DNA from: Gliomastix tumulicola
Lineage: Eukaryota; Ascomycota; Sordariomycetes; Hypocreales; Bionectriaceae
Direction: 5' to 3'
Assembly: GCA_001599755.1 (NCBI GenBank)
Contig: BCHX01000007.1
Span: 1,488,001 to 1,552,000, forward strand
Length of the DNA: 64,000 nucleotides
In this document: piece after piece, positions 24,356-35,221 of the stretch
Layout: each line of letters begins with the position of its first letter
Position numbering within the stretch: position 1 is the first letter of the stretch
The notes under the pieces: model-generated
What the model was told of the DNA's origin: nothing
The model's input: the letters and a program-made list of their open reading frames with translations, nothing else
Database searches by the model: none
Program-made: the position numbers and the translations under genes

Positions 24356-24931
24356 TGTACAGGTGCTCTAGTTTTTTTCACTTTCACTTCAATGCGACCC
24401 CGCGATGTTAATTTGTTGTCATGGTTGGGGCATTTACTCATCCTCCGTCGATCGTTGGTTTAAGCTGTTTAAGCTTCTTTCTGGATAAGATGAACGAATC
24501 GGCTCGTTCCGTGCGAGACCAAGTCACACGATACCCGCCATATCGATGAGGTGTAAGAACTTGGTCATTACTGTACGGAAGGATCAAATGAGTGATCGGA
24601 TCCAGTTGGGGTCAGGTGGCAGTACCAGATGGGTTAGGAGATCCAGGCACCCAACAGGTGGTTCAGAATTAGGTTCTTTGGATCACAGGGTGGGTGCGGC
24701 GCAGATTCTCCCCAGTAGGACCTCTTTCTCCGTGGATGCCTTCCGGAGTAGGCACACAGACAGCTTTATTGGGAAGGCAATCTCGATACGACAAGGTCTT
24801 CCGTATAGAGGCCTCATGGCGCGTCGAGTTGAAATTCGCCGGCAGCCCCCAACCTCGGCTCGGCCAGTTCCCTTTTGTCTCTTTCTCAACGCATACTAAG
24901 TGCAGAAGTCTGCCAAGGAACGAATGCAACA
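24356..24931. other. Intergenic region
   Basis: Spacer between two plus-strand genes, holding the HET gene 3' end and the P450 promoter. No gene recognised. Confidence 0.5.
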
Positions 24932-26660
24932 ATGATCTCGTTTTGGATCCTAGCCATTCTCGCCGTCGGTTGTCTCGTTCACCGGCGGCTGTTCTCCAAA
25001 CCTACTCTTCAAGGACGCCTCCCACCAGGACCGAGGCCATTACCAGTAGTGGGCAACTTGAGGGACCTTCCCCCCGCCGGGAAGCCCGAGCATGAACACT
25101 GGCTCAAGCATAAGGACCTTTACGGTCCTGTCAGCTCCGTCACTGTGCTCGGGCGGCAAATCATCATCCTTCACAGCAGGGAGGCCATCCAAGAGCTAAT
25201 GGAGAAGACATCGCTCAAGACATCTGGCCGGCCTGCCTTGGAGTTTGGCTACATGTGCGGCTACGACGAGTACTTTTCGCTCCATCAGTACACCGATACA
25301 TTCCGCCTGAGTCGAAAGTTCGTGCACAAGCAGTTCGGGACTAAAGAGTTGATCTTGCGGTACCAGGGTGTCCTGGAGGCCGAGGTCGCACACCTGCTGC
25401 TACGAGCGCTAGAGACACCGCAGCATCTCATCCAGCATTTCAGAACGTACGTTGCTTTTTGTGGATGCACAGACTAGTAGAAACTGACCTGATATATCTT
25501 CGTCCAGAGAGGCTGCGGCCGCCATCATCAAGATCGCCTACGGCTATACTATAGAGCCTAATGGGGTTGACCCCCTGGTCAAGCTGATTGACCACGAGAT
25601 GGCCAACGTCTCTACAGCTTTCATACCTCTGGCCTGGGCTGTCGATATACTACCCGTCCTCAGACACATGCCTGAGTGGTTCCCTGGCGGCTCGTTTCAC
25701 AAGACGGCCCGCCTTTGGAAAAGGGTTCACAAGGCCGTCATCAACATCCCGTACGACTTCGTTATGGAAAGAGTTAATAACGGCACCGACAAGTCCAACT
25801 ACGTGTCGAGGAATATGGAGGAGGCAGCTGCAGCTGCAGCAACCAAAACAGCACAAGGATACAAGGAGCCACCAGTCAGGGCCGAGGAGGTAGATGCCAT
25901 CAAGGCCTCGGCTGCGGCCATCTATGCAGGCGGATCGGACACAACAGTCGCAACCCTCACCAGCTTTGTCTTAGCCATGATCAAGTTCCCCCACGTACAA
26001 CAAGAGGCGCAACGAGAGATTGACGCCCTCACAGGTGGTGACCGCCTGCCGGGCTTCGCGGACCGGGAGCAGCTCCCGTATGTGGACGCCATTGTCAAGG
26101 AGGCCCTCAGGTGGTTTCCTATCACCGCAATGGGGACCGCACACGCTGTGAGCGAAGACACGACTGTCGCGGGTTATCACGTCCCCAAGGGCGCTTACCT
26201 GCTGCCAGCCACCTGGTGGCTCCTGCACGACCCCAAGGTCTACCCGGACCCGGAGTCATTCGATCCAACCCGGTACCTGGCGCCTCGCGACGAGCCTCAT
26301 CCCAGCATAGCTACCTTTGGCTTCGGACGTAGAATGTGTCCAGGCCGCCACCTCGCCGACACGAGCCTCTTTCTGACGATCGCCCAGCTGCTAGCCACGT
26401 TCGATGTGAGTAGGGCCCTGGACACCAACGGACAGCCGATGGCGGAGCCAAGTGTTGAGAGAGAGCCGGGCATGATCGGTCGGCCAGTTGCGTTCCCCTA
26501 CCGCATCGTGCCTCGAAGTCCCAAGCATGCGGACTTGATAAGGAGGACTCAGCTCGACTACCCATGGGAGGAAGGTGACGCCAGCGCTCTCCCAGACGTG
26601 AAAGCGCTGCATGAGTTGCTGGAGGAGCTTGAACCGCCATCATCTGCCGTGTCTGCTTGA
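24932..26660 (+). CDS. Cytochrome P450 monooxygenase
   Basis: Two exons, 24932-25446 and 25508-26660, giving 555 residues. An N-terminal membrane anchor (ISFWILAILAVGCLVHRRLF) is followed by the proline hinge LPPGPRPLPVVGN. The oxygen-binding I-helix motif is AGGSDTT, the K-helix motif is EALRW (ExxR), and the haem-binding motif FGFGRRMCPGRH is at about 442-453 with Cys449 as ligand. It should be an ER-bound monooxygenase that needs an NADPH-P450 reductase. By overall pattern it resembles the fungal O-methylsterigmatocystin oxidoreductase-like group, but substrate cannot be read from this. It lies inside the HET island and only one gene away from the oxidative block, so it may be a displaced member of that block. 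Confidence 0.92.
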
Positions 26661-27727
26661 CCAGAGCAGACGTGCATGATGATAGATACTTTTAGGGATT
26701 AAGGCTTGGCAATATGAGCCTTTCTGTCCTAGGCTTCAACACAATCGGGATGGCGCACATTTCCTTTAACAGAAAATGGGAGAGAGGGCGTAGTTGAGGA
26801 GTCGCTACATAGTGACACTGAGCGCGCACGACAACAATCCAACTACTTACAGACCGGAATAAGATTAATGGAATTGACTCACTTATACTTGCCAACTTAC
26901 TATCCGTATGAATCGCTTGGAGCTATTTCGGAGACCTCTTGTAAATATTGTTACTCTATGGCACCTGCTTCGCCGGGAATTTCCTGCACCTTCTTTAGGA
27001 GCAGATTCCAGACTTCGAGGATTTGTTCAATGCTCATTGTGATCATAACTAACCCAAGAGGCCCCCCCAGCCGAATCCGCTGCAAAAAAAACAGGACGGA
27101 GAACTCGTTCTGAGTGTTCAAGGCAATATATAGCGTCACCCAGACATGCAATATTGCTCCAATAGATCATCTCATGGACAACACCCAGCCTAGCACCATG
27201 ACATTCTACTACAACCTCCCAAGCCTGGATGGTAGCCAGAACCGAGATTGAAACGAGTTCCAACTTTACGCTAACGAAGCCGCTCTGTCTAATCGCATAA
27301 GAGTAGAGGGTGGTTTCGAGGCGAAGTTTATATGATGTTAGTGATTGAGTCCTTCTTAACATGGACATATGCTTCGTGTAAAGTCAATCACGGGATTTAG
27401 CCACGCGCCACAGTAGAATTACCACACGTGACACACATTATGGGTGGTTGTTAGCCAGCGCCGCTAATTGATGTGGCTTGCGAACCACGTTCTGGACCGC
27501 GCAAGGACGAATCCGCCTTGGGAGCCGCCTTGCGAATGCGCCTTAATAATGCATGCAAGCTGACGTGGCAGCTACCAGTATCCTTAATAAACACAGATCT
27601 GAAGCCAGATAACCTCCTCATTCCCATATTCTGGACATTCTCCAACTCCATTTCACACGTCAGCAGGGAAGGAAACACTTCAACATACTTACTATGTGGT
27701 TTCCGCTTGACGATCAACGTACTCGGA
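26661..27727. other. Intergenic region within the HET island
   Basis: A 1.07-kb spacer, AT-richer than the neighbouring exons. The frame of the next gene stays open back to about 27473, so its start could lie upstream of 27728. No separate gene seen. Confidence 0.45.
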
Positions 27728-30235
27728 ATGGATTCAGGAGAATCAACACATCCTCATCGCGATCCGCCCGTGCCTGCAGAGGCAGTACACCAAGGGATCG
27801 AAGGAGATTTCAGTGTCACGCAGCGGCGAATCACGAACGACTACTCGTCCTACAAGCCGATATCAACCGAGGCAGGCCAAGAGCAGATTAGGCTTCTATA
27901 CATCGTCCCACCCACGAGCGATGGAGGCGATGACCAAGATATCACATGCTTCCTATTTGATTCGCCCCCGAACATCAAGAACATTGCGTATGCGCCTTTG
28001 TCATATTGCTGGGGCGACATGAGCCGGCAGCGCACCATCTATCTTGCCCACCATCAGCTAGACAAATCCGACCATGACTTGGTTAGTGGCGCCGCGGAGG
28101 GCGAGCTGGTTTTGGACATGGAGATCCAACCACAGCCGTTCAACGTGACAGAGTCCCTCTATCAGGCCCTCAGGAGCCTCCGCAATGATTCCGCTCATCT
28201 CGCACCGTTTGGCGCAGGCACAGTCTTTTGGGTCGATGCACTATGTATCAATCAAAGCGACGTCGACGAGAGGAACAGACAGGTTGAGATCATGAGGAGC
28301 ATATATTCTAGAGGCCAGTATGTGCTCATCTGGCTGGGCGAAGACCAGAGAACCCGTGATGGATTGACCATCATCAAGGCTTTTGCTGGATATCTTGTGA
28401 CAAAATGGGGATCTGCTTTTAACTTCTTGGCTCCGGCAAATCACCACATCGATGAGCTGTTCCGGCTTCAAGTCAACGGTGTGGATGGCGTGAAAGGTCC
28501 TGAGAGCTGGTTCCAGGCTTTGAATCTCTTGTTTGAAAATCCGTACTTCACGCGCATTTGGGTTCTGCAAGAGGCCACGTGCCACCCGGAAACATTCATT
28601 CACCGAAAGGATGGGCTGATCCCTTGGAACTGGATCATTCTCGGCAACCGCATTCAAACAAGATGGAGAGAGAGGCACTACACCAGCCGGCCAAGCAGTC
28701 TTCCGACCTTCTGGCTCGCCATGACGGAAATGCGACTTGCTGCCAATCCCCCCGTTTACGACCATCAGGGGAAGAGGATCAGATCCAAGATGATCCTCGA
28801 CAGATCGCACAGCCATGGCGAAGACACCATTGGATGTCTACCAATCATGGATTCATTTACCTACACATTTGATGAGTTTGAGGCAACAGATCCAAGAGAC
28901 AAACTATTCGCGCTTCTGGATCTCGGAATTGAGACATCGCCTGGCAGTGAATCGAGACGACGTCTGGGACCGGACTACAACAAGAGTGTGAGCGAAGTGT
29001 TCAGCGACTTCACACTTTGGCGCATCCAAGAACGGAGAGATCTCACCGTGCTGAGGCTCCTATCTAGAGGTCCTCGTAGAGTCAGCCCAGAGGAGATCGC
29101 CATGTTGCCCACGCATGACAAGACAGTCCACCGCGGCTTCCTCAGCAACAAGCTCCACCCGTCTTGGGCTCTGTGGCCTAACAATGGAGGCAATTGGTCT
29201 CACAGTATTCTGATCAGCCTCGGGGGTATAGGAGATGAAGGTTGCGATCTGACTCGGGGATATGAGGCTAGACTCTTTGACCTGTCCGCCGATGCGGCCA
29301 TTGAGCTTCCCATGGCTCTCAAGAATCGCTTCCTAAGCCTCGAGGGGAGGCGTCTGGGTATTGTGAGATGCTTGCTCGGTTTCCCGTTACAAATGGACCG
29401 CGAAATTACAAAGGACAGCCCAACCACGACCAACACGACTTCTAACCCATCGCAGGGGGACATCAAGAAGCGTGGAGAGCGGTGTAACCTAACTCTCAAC
29501 CACCCTGTCAATTGGAAATGGACTGTACCTGGTGGTATTAGGATTTTATGGAACATCATTGACCCAGAAACAGTGGTGCAGGTCAATATGGACGAAGGTG
29601 CGAATCACATCAACCCCCAGGAGTGGTCCAGCAAGGAACCCAGCAGATATCGCGGGAAAAGAGAAGTCATGTTTAGGGACTTCCTTGAGACCATTCTTCT
29701 GAGTCCGGTTTACCGCGGCGAGAGCTCATTAAGTCATGGGGGAAGCCCAGAAGGCACCAAGGGACTTCCAGACGGCCCCTGGGATGACGAGACGTTGGCC
29801 ACAAGCTTCGCCATGTATTGGATCGAGAACGAGCCTCAGCATTGGCGTTTGCCGGAAAAGATTCGCAACTTTCTACTGGGGGGACCACTCAAAAGAAAAA
29901 TCCCCCGTCGCATGCTCTTCCCATATCTATTCCGGGCCCAGGGCAAATGCTTCTTCATGACAGAAGACGAACGATTCGGATTATGCCCGCCCACGACGCG
30001 CCCCGGGGATATTATCGTCGCATTGTTCGGCGTGCAGGTGCCGTTTGTACTGCGCCCAGTGATCAACGAGGCGGATTTTGAGGGCAACGCGTGGAACTTC
30101 AAAGGCTGCGAGCAGCTGAGGCGAGGGGTCTATCGAATGGTCGGAGAATGTTATTTACATGAGCGCATGACAAGCTCATTCTTCAACGACGAGCACGCTG
30201 AGATGGGAGATGATGAGGTGTTTCATTTATACTAA
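27728..30235 (+). CDS. HET-domain protein (835 aa)
   Basis: Single exon as read. The HET domain runs from about residue 88 (YAPLSYCWGD) through VFWVDALCINQSDVDERNRQ and SRGQYVLIWLGED to FTRIWVLQEAT at about 280. A DPRDKLFALLDL motif follows, then a long family-typical C-terminal region. The end carries the usual element ARGKCFFMTED-like (here QGKCFFMTEDERFGLCP), TRPGDIIVALFGVQVPFVLRP and YRMVGECYLH, as in many fungal HET proteins. Predicted role: incompatibility or death effector in the cytoplasm. The frame is open for 85 codons upstream, but those residues look non-coding, so the ATG at 27728 is preferred. Convergent with the next HET gene, with only 87 bp between the stop codons. Confidence 0.88.
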   Translation: MDSGESTHPHRDPPVPAEAVHQGIEGDFSVTQRRITNDYSSYKPISTEAGQEQIRLLYIVPPTSDGGDDQDITCFLFDSPPNIKNIAYAPLSYCWGDMSRQRTIYLAHHQLDKSDHDLVSGAAEGELVLDMEIQPQPFNVTESLYQALRSLRNDSAHLAPFGAGTVFWVDALCINQSDVDERNRQVEIMRSIYSRGQYVLIWLGEDQRTRDGLTIIKAFAGYLVTKWGSAFNFLAPANHHIDELFRLQVNGVDGVKGPESWFQALNLLFENPYFTRIWVLQEATCHPETFIHRKDGLIPWNWIILGNRIQTRWRERHYTSRPSSLPTFWLAMTEMRLAANPPVYDHQGKRIRSKMILDRSHSHGEDTIGCLPIMDSFTYTFDEFEATDPRDKLFALLDLGIETSPGSESRRRLGPDYNKSVSEVFSDFTLWRIQERRDLTVLRLLSRGPRRVSPEEIAMLPTHDKTVHRGFLSNKLHPSWALWPNNGGNWSHSILISLGGIGDEGCDLTRGYEARLFDLSADAAIELPMALKNRFLSLEGRRLGIVRCLLGFPLQMDREITKDSPTTTNTTSNPSQGDIKKRGERCNLTLNHPVNWKWTVPGGIRILWNIIDPETVVQVNMDEGANHINPQEWSSKEPSRYRGKREVMFRDFLETILLSPVYRGESSLSHGGSPEGTKGLPDGPWDDETLATSFAMYWIENEPQHWRLPEKIRNFLLGGPLKRKIPRRMLFPYLFRAQGKCFFMTEDERFGLCPPTTRPGDIIVALFGVQVPFVLRPVINEADFEGNAWNFKGCEQLRRGVYRMVGECYLHERMTSSFFNDEHAEMGDDEVFHLY

Positions 30236-30322
30236 TCGTTGCGGTGCACGGGGCTACACTATTAATTTTCAATTATTAGGATAGAAAAAGCATGGAACCA
30301 TCTAATCGACGCCCGACTACCC

Positions 30323-32665
30323 CTAAAGTAGCTTGACTACGCAGTCAAGGCCATTCTCCTCGATATATCCTTTGTCATTGGGGGAAGGTAGCGACTCCAA
30401 CACCATCCCTATGCGCTCATATGTACCGTCTCCAGGCACTTCAACGAGATTATCCCGGCCGTCGTTCTCATCCACACGTCTCAACACCAGCGAGAAGACC
30501 CTCGTCTTTGCGTCTGCCCCTTTAGGGCGTTTTATTTCTGGCTCGCGGCACAGAAACAAAAGATACACCGTACTGCCTAGAGATACGTGACCTCGCCCCG
30601 ACGCAATGAGATCATAGTCGGCCTTGAACAAGATCGTCGTCCCGTCATGTTTGGCATAGTAGAAGTGTCGTTCCTCGTTGGGCTCCGTCGGCCACTCCAG
30701 ACGCGCAGCCAACATGGGACCAAAGAGGACGAGTTGCCCTTGGCATATTTCAGCGGTTGGATCGGGGCCAGCGGGTGTGACGGAGGCTTCAATGAGGACG
30801 GTCCGTTGCGTCGCTGGCTCTACCCTCCGAACGTAATCATCGGAGAGGATGGTCCGGTAGTTGAGGTACGACACAGGCGACGCGACCGAGGCCCACGACC
30901 AGGTCGGTGCCAGCCAAATCTCCGGCCGCGGCACCGAACTATCTGTCGCCTGCCACGCCAAATCGTCCAGGATACTAGCCTCCCACAGACCAGCCAGATA
31001 CCGGTCTTTCCTGTGCCTCTGCATGTACTTGACGACGCCCGAGATGGCGGGAAACACGTCCTTGTCGAACGTGAGCAGCGTCCGCGTGTACTTCTCCACG
31101 ATGCTCCGCCACTCCGGCTGCACGCCCCCCCCTTCGTCCTCTGCTGCTGCTGCTGCCGCCGCGGCGAGGTTCCGCGCGAGCGAGCCCTTGGTGTGCGCCC
31201 ACCGCGGCTCCGACGCGTACGTCTGCGTCTCGCCCATGCACTCGCACGCGCACGACTCGTTGCACTCCCACGCCATCTCGACGGCGCCCAGGTGCAGGAT
31301 CCGCGGGGAGAGGAGGCGCTCCTGAAACACCCAGCCGCGGCGGAGCAACGGGGACCGGTCGAGGCTGTAGTTGGGCTCGCCGGTGGCCGTGGACGAGAAG
31401 AAGTGCGGGATGGTGCGGCGGGCGTAGGCGTGGCGGACTCTGCCGCGGGCGTCGCGGTGGTAGAGTCTCGAGGCGTGGTACTCGGGGGGGCTGACGGAGA
31501 AGTAGCTGTCGGAGGGGTTCTTGGCTTTGGTCGTGGCGAGGGTGACGAGGGCGCCCTGGTAGATGGAGGCCATCTGCGAGGCCTGTTCCTTCCAGTCGTC
31601 GTCGTCGTCTTGGATGATGCAGAGGGAGTCGATCCAGATGTAGCGGACGCCGAGCTTCCGCGTGAGGTGAATGGCGTCCCGATAGCCCTGTGGGAGCGTG
31701 TCCCAGGCGATGCCTCTGGTATAGCCTTGGTACCGGGCTTTGGTCAGTCGGATGTCGATAGTGCCGCCCCAGCAGTAGCTCAAACAGACATAGCTATCCC
31801 GGGCTCCGTTGCTCTCAACTAATCTGACGTCGGCATTTTGCTTAGGGAGGCCGCCAACAGGAGGGCCTAGATCCAGCACTCGGTATGGCAGCTGACCACC
31901 GCTGGATGACATCTTGCACAGCGAGTGCTCCCGTGTGCAATGATCCAACTGCTGCTGGAACCACCGAAAAGCCGCGTCGGAGGACGTGTCGCCAGAGATG
32001 TGACGTGCGAGCCCGACACGATCCCATGAAGCAGGATCATCCTTCACTCCAAAGAAGTTGAGCTCCATGAGCACGTCGCTCGAGATCTCTTTCGTCTTGG
32101 TGAAGAAGTTCTTCATATCCAGATTGCCATCGAGAATCGCGACGACACCCATGGCCCCGGGCTGGTCGGCAGACACGTTCTTGGTCCGAATGAACTGCCG
32201 TCCCGCGCAGCCCGAATTCCATTCCTCCATGATGCCCAGTGTAGGGCTGGACAGCGCACCCTTATCCGCTTCCGGCACATATTTCCCAATCGCCTTGACG
32301 AGGATATTGCACGACGGACAGCCCGCCGCGGCGCCGATCTCAATCTTCGCAAAGCTCGAGTAGATCCCGCCCATGCCGTCACAGGCCGAGCACTTGCCCT
32401 CCGAATCCACCTCCAGTTTGGGCTTCCGGACGCCGGCCTTGGTGAGGACCGACTCGAACCTGTCCTTGACGCCCATTGCGATCACCATGCCGCGTGTGAG
32501 CGGGTGGTCGGGATCCGAAAATCTGGCCTCCCAGGCATCGTCTTCGTCGAAGATGCTCAACTCCGAGTCGCTGTCTGAGCCGGCGCGCTGACTGTACTGG
32601 AGCCAGTCGTTTTGGCTGCGCCCGATGGACGGCTCGTCCGTGTCGATGACGATTTCGACGCCCAT
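30323..32665 (-). CDS. HET-domain protein (780 aa), CWGG subtype
   Basis: Single exon. Before the HET core there is a cysteine-bearing N-terminal element (CSACDGMGG and CPSCNIL, residues about 90-125) of a type often found ahead of HET domains. The HET domain runs from about residue 295 (YVCLSYCWGG) through YIWIDSLCIIQDD and ASIYQGALVTLAT to RGWVFQERLLSPRILHLG near 452. This is a different HET subclass from the plus-strand neighbour, which has the CWGD / VLQE form. A poly-Ala stretch from a GCN run lies near residues 505-515. An in-frame ATG at 32731 would add 22 residues; the start at 32665 was chosen because MGVEIVIDTDEP looks like genuine coding sequence. Predicted role: incompatibility effector. 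Confidence 0.87.
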   Translation of the reverse strand: MGVEIVIDTDEPSIGRSQNDWLQYSQRAGSDSDSELSIFDEDDAWEARFSDPDHPLTRGMVIAMGVKDRFESVLTKAGVRKPKLEVDSEGKCSACDGMGGIYSSFAKIEIGAAAGCPSCNILVKAIGKYVPEADKGALSSPTLGIMEEWNSGCAGRQFIRTKNVSADQPGAMGVVAILDGNLDMKNFFTKTKEISSDVLMELNFFGVKDDPASWDRVGLARHISGDTSSDAAFRWFQQQLDHCTREHSLCKMSSSGGQLPYRVLDLGPPVGGLPKQNADVRLVESNGARDSYVCLSYCWGGTIDIRLTKARYQGYTRGIAWDTLPQGYRDAIHLTRKLGVRYIWIDSLCIIQDDDDDWKEQASQMASIYQGALVTLATTKAKNPSDSYFSVSPPEYHASRLYHRDARGRVRHAYARRTIPHFFSSTATGEPNYSLDRSPLLRRGWVFQERLLSPRILHLGAVEMAWECNESCACECMGETQTYASEPRWAHTKGSLARNLAAAAAAAAEDEGGGVQPEWRSIVEKYTRTLLTFDKDVFPAISGVVKYMQRHRKDRYLAGLWEASILDDLAWQATDSSVPRPEIWLAPTWSWASVASPVSYLNYRTILSDDYVRRVEPATQRTVLIEASVTPAGPDPTAEICQGQLVLFGPMLAARLEWPTEPNEERHFYYAKHDGTTILFKADYDLIASGRGHVSLGSTVYLLFLCREPEIKRPKGADAKTRVFSLVLRRVDENDGRDNLVEVPGDGTYERIGMVLESLPSPNDKGYIEENGLDCVVKLL

Positions 32666-33318
32666 GCTTTTGTTTATAGTCAAAGGCGCACAAGAGTACG
32701 GGTGGAAAGATTCGGATGCAATGCAATGCAATGCAGCACTGCGAAGGGAAGGGAGATGACGGCGCGATCCTCATCGTTAAGAACCCCCTTTCAGAGAGGC
32801 CTGCGGAAGATTGACAGGGGGCGGGCTCAGCCGCACGGGAGATGCCACTTAGTTCGCGCTTGGGCGCTAACTTGCAGGATGGCGGTGGCGGAGTCAGCTT
32901 CCCTGGCGGCAAGGCACTCTTTTGTTTCACCAAGCCTCAAACGGGCTTCCTGTACAGCGGACATTCTCTCCGAGGAAGCTATTACAGCTGACAGAAAAAT
33001 GCGAATATACCGCTATGGTAAACGGCTTCAAAACCAAGGCCACGCACTCAAGGATGACGGTAGGAGGTCGCCTGGCAGAGTGTGTAGTTGGTCAAGCTCC
33101 TCTCCACTAAATAAAGGTCGTGACAGCTTCCAGGGGCAAAGTCGCCTACAACTGAGCGGAACATAGTGAGTCCTTCCCTTTACATTTCCCCGCCCATTCC
33201 CGTCATCCCCGGAGGGCCATGTCCAGTCTAGCTCGTCAGTGAGTTGGTATATTACTGATTGCTCAATGCTGCACGCTGAGATTGAGAGGAGACGAGCGTC
33301 AAAATGATGCTACATAAG
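32666..33318. promoter_or_regulatory. Promoter region of the minus-strand HET gene
   Basis: A 653-bp spacer. A short TGCAA tandem repeat lies at about 32716-32735, some 55 bp ahead of the chosen HET start. The frames in this region match nothing known. Confidence 0.4.
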
Positions 33319-34413
33319 CTAGGTGGCTGCAAACTGCGTACCAACAAGCCGCTGAAACATATCAATCGCTATTTCTGGATCCTGGAGCGGGACACACCAG
33401 TACTGAACCTGGAGGATATCGCACGGCGACTTTATAGAGGGGTGATCAAGCTTGTCTAGGAATTCAGAACCAATTTGTGCCTGATAAATGTAGATGTCGT
33501 CCGGATAAGAGCCATTCTTAAGGATTAAGATGACCTGGCATCATGCATCAGCATCGAAACTTCTTGGGCTTATTGTTCTGAACATACCGTCATGGTTGCC
33601 GCACCTGTATCCCGCCTCTGTTGTTGGGCTAATGCGATTAATGCCGCTGCAATGTATGGATCCTCTAGCTCCTCTGGCGGCTGAATACTTTGCAGCTTGC
33701 GACTGCGTATGGCAATCGTGGCGGCGCTATATGCCACCTTTCGGCTGGGAGTTAAGATGTATTTGCGACGAAGCCTTTGGATGGCATCAGTATGGAAATA
33801 TGTGATAGTTGGGCCGCCCGAGGTAGAGAAAACGCCATTAGTTCGAATCGTGCTGGCATGCGTCTTGCCAAATTCAAAGGATAGGCTTCTATATCTGTTG
33901 GTATGGTGTGAGTATCGCCAACTTGATAGCGAAATGCTTGGTGGGCGAACTGCTGCAGTATGCTCACAATTTGTGATGAATTCCCATTTGGGCTAATAGG
34001 GCCTCAATAACACGCTCGTAGAATGAGAGCTCGCTGTGACCCTGAAGCAGTTTGATGATGTTCTCTAACGGGGCCTGCTGAGAAGCTGCGTCGGCCTTCT
34101 TCTGTGGTGGGGGTGGCACGCCTCGAGAATCAAATTTGCATTCAAGCAAACTTAGTTGCTTAGACGTCCAGCCGATTGGCGCGACGAAAAGACGAGTTCG
34201 GCAGTGTTCTCGCAGGATGGCGTTGATCGAGCCCGGTTCTGGCTTGGCGACTGTGACCCGTCCCCGGTGTTGCTTCTTCAGTGGCTCGTGTGCGAGGGAG
34301 TCGGAGTATTCTTTTCGTTTGGGATGTCGCGGATTGAGCGATAACGCTGGCTGCGAGATCAACGCATCGGAGGCGATTGATCGATCCTCTGGACATTCGA
34401 TTATTGATGCCAT
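33319..34413 (-). CDS. Conserved-looking fungal protein of unknown function (322 aa)
   Basis: Three exons on the minus strand: 34413-33968, 33894-33588, 33534-33319. The frame is continuous over both splices (donors GTGAGC and GTATGT) and free of stops. The N-terminal third is basic and low-complexity (HPKRKEYSDSLAHEPLKKQH). The middle reads TPSRKVAYSAATIAIRSRKL and EDPYIAAALIALAQQQRR. The C-terminal exon reads VILILKNG, then DDIYIYQAQIGSEFLDKL. The alternating strand/helix pattern suggests a compact globular domain. I recall similar proteins of unknown role in other filamentous fungi, but cannot name a family. It lies between two HET genes and is divergent from the HET-ZZ gene, so it could be a partner in the recognition locus (inference). 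Confidence 0.72.
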
Positions 34414-35221
34414 TGTGATGGTTGAGTGCAGAAGGAGGAGGGAAGTTTGCTGCAAAAGATTAGGAGGGGTGGAAAAATATGGGAGCCTCGCTCGCCATAA
34501 TTCGCACCTTCCTCGCTCGCCACAATTCTCACCTTCCTCCAGCCACAATCAATCCGCAAACTCTCTCAGCCACAGGTTCGCTCTCCAGCCTCTTTCCCTT
34601 CACTTCTTTAGCCTTCTTTCCCCTTCAGCCTTCGTGGCCCCGCATGATGCCATCCTCAGCTTCGCTCCCTCGCTCCGAGTTGCAACGCTGTGCTACTCTT
34701 CGCCATCAGCCGAAGACGCAAAGCACCATCCTCTAAGCACCCGCACCCGCACATCCACCACAAGCGCATAGGCGTGCTGGCATATCTATCCGACCCGACC
34801 AGTGCATCAACCACCGCAGCGCCCTCTGCAACGAGATCCGTCGTCACCCTCTCTGTGACCCGCGCGCCAGCAGCGGTCGCGTCGACTCATTTACCAGCCT
34901 ACACCTACACCCATTCCGAACATGCCACGCACATTCGCCGCCGAGACTCCAAAGCGGCTGGCATAACGAATAAGAAGATCGCCAACCTGGGTGAGCAGCA
35001 ATGGGTTTTATCCCCATCGGGCGTTTCGGCCGAATCCATAATAAGTGACGATGCACGCCTCTTTTCACCCCGCTTTTCACCCCCGGAGTGGATTTGCAAT
35101 GGGGCAAAAGTGCAAGTGTGTCATGGGAGGGGATTCTTCCCTCAGCACATGACCACCTCTGTTGCTCTCCTCGTGCGTCGTCGTCGTCGTCGTCGCCTTA
35201 TGCAGCGGCCAGTCGAACGAC
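34414..35221. promoter_or_regulatory. Divergent promoter region, unknown gene and HET-ZZ gene
   Basis: An 808-bp spacer between divergent starts. The left part is rich in pyrimidine runs on the plus strand. A (CGT)n microsatellite lies at about 35174-35196, only 26 bp ahead of the HET-ZZ ATG. No separate gene recognised. Confidence 0.45.
35174..35196. repeat. (CGT)n microsatellite
   Basis: Seven or so CGT/TCG units directly upstream of the HET-ZZ start codon, likely within its 5' leader. Confidence 0.8.

Noticed and set aside
27473..27727. N-terminal extension of the 835-residue HET protein
   Set aside because: The frame is open, but the residues look non-coding and the ATG at 27728 gives a normal HET N-terminus.
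30587..31822. 411-codon plus-strand frame
   Set aside because: Antisense of the 780-residue HET gene, with Arg/Val-rich sequence and no motif.
33841..33860. GTTCGAATC, tRNA B-box-like
   Set aside because: It lies inside an exon of the unknown 322-residue gene, with no matching A-box or cloverleaf.
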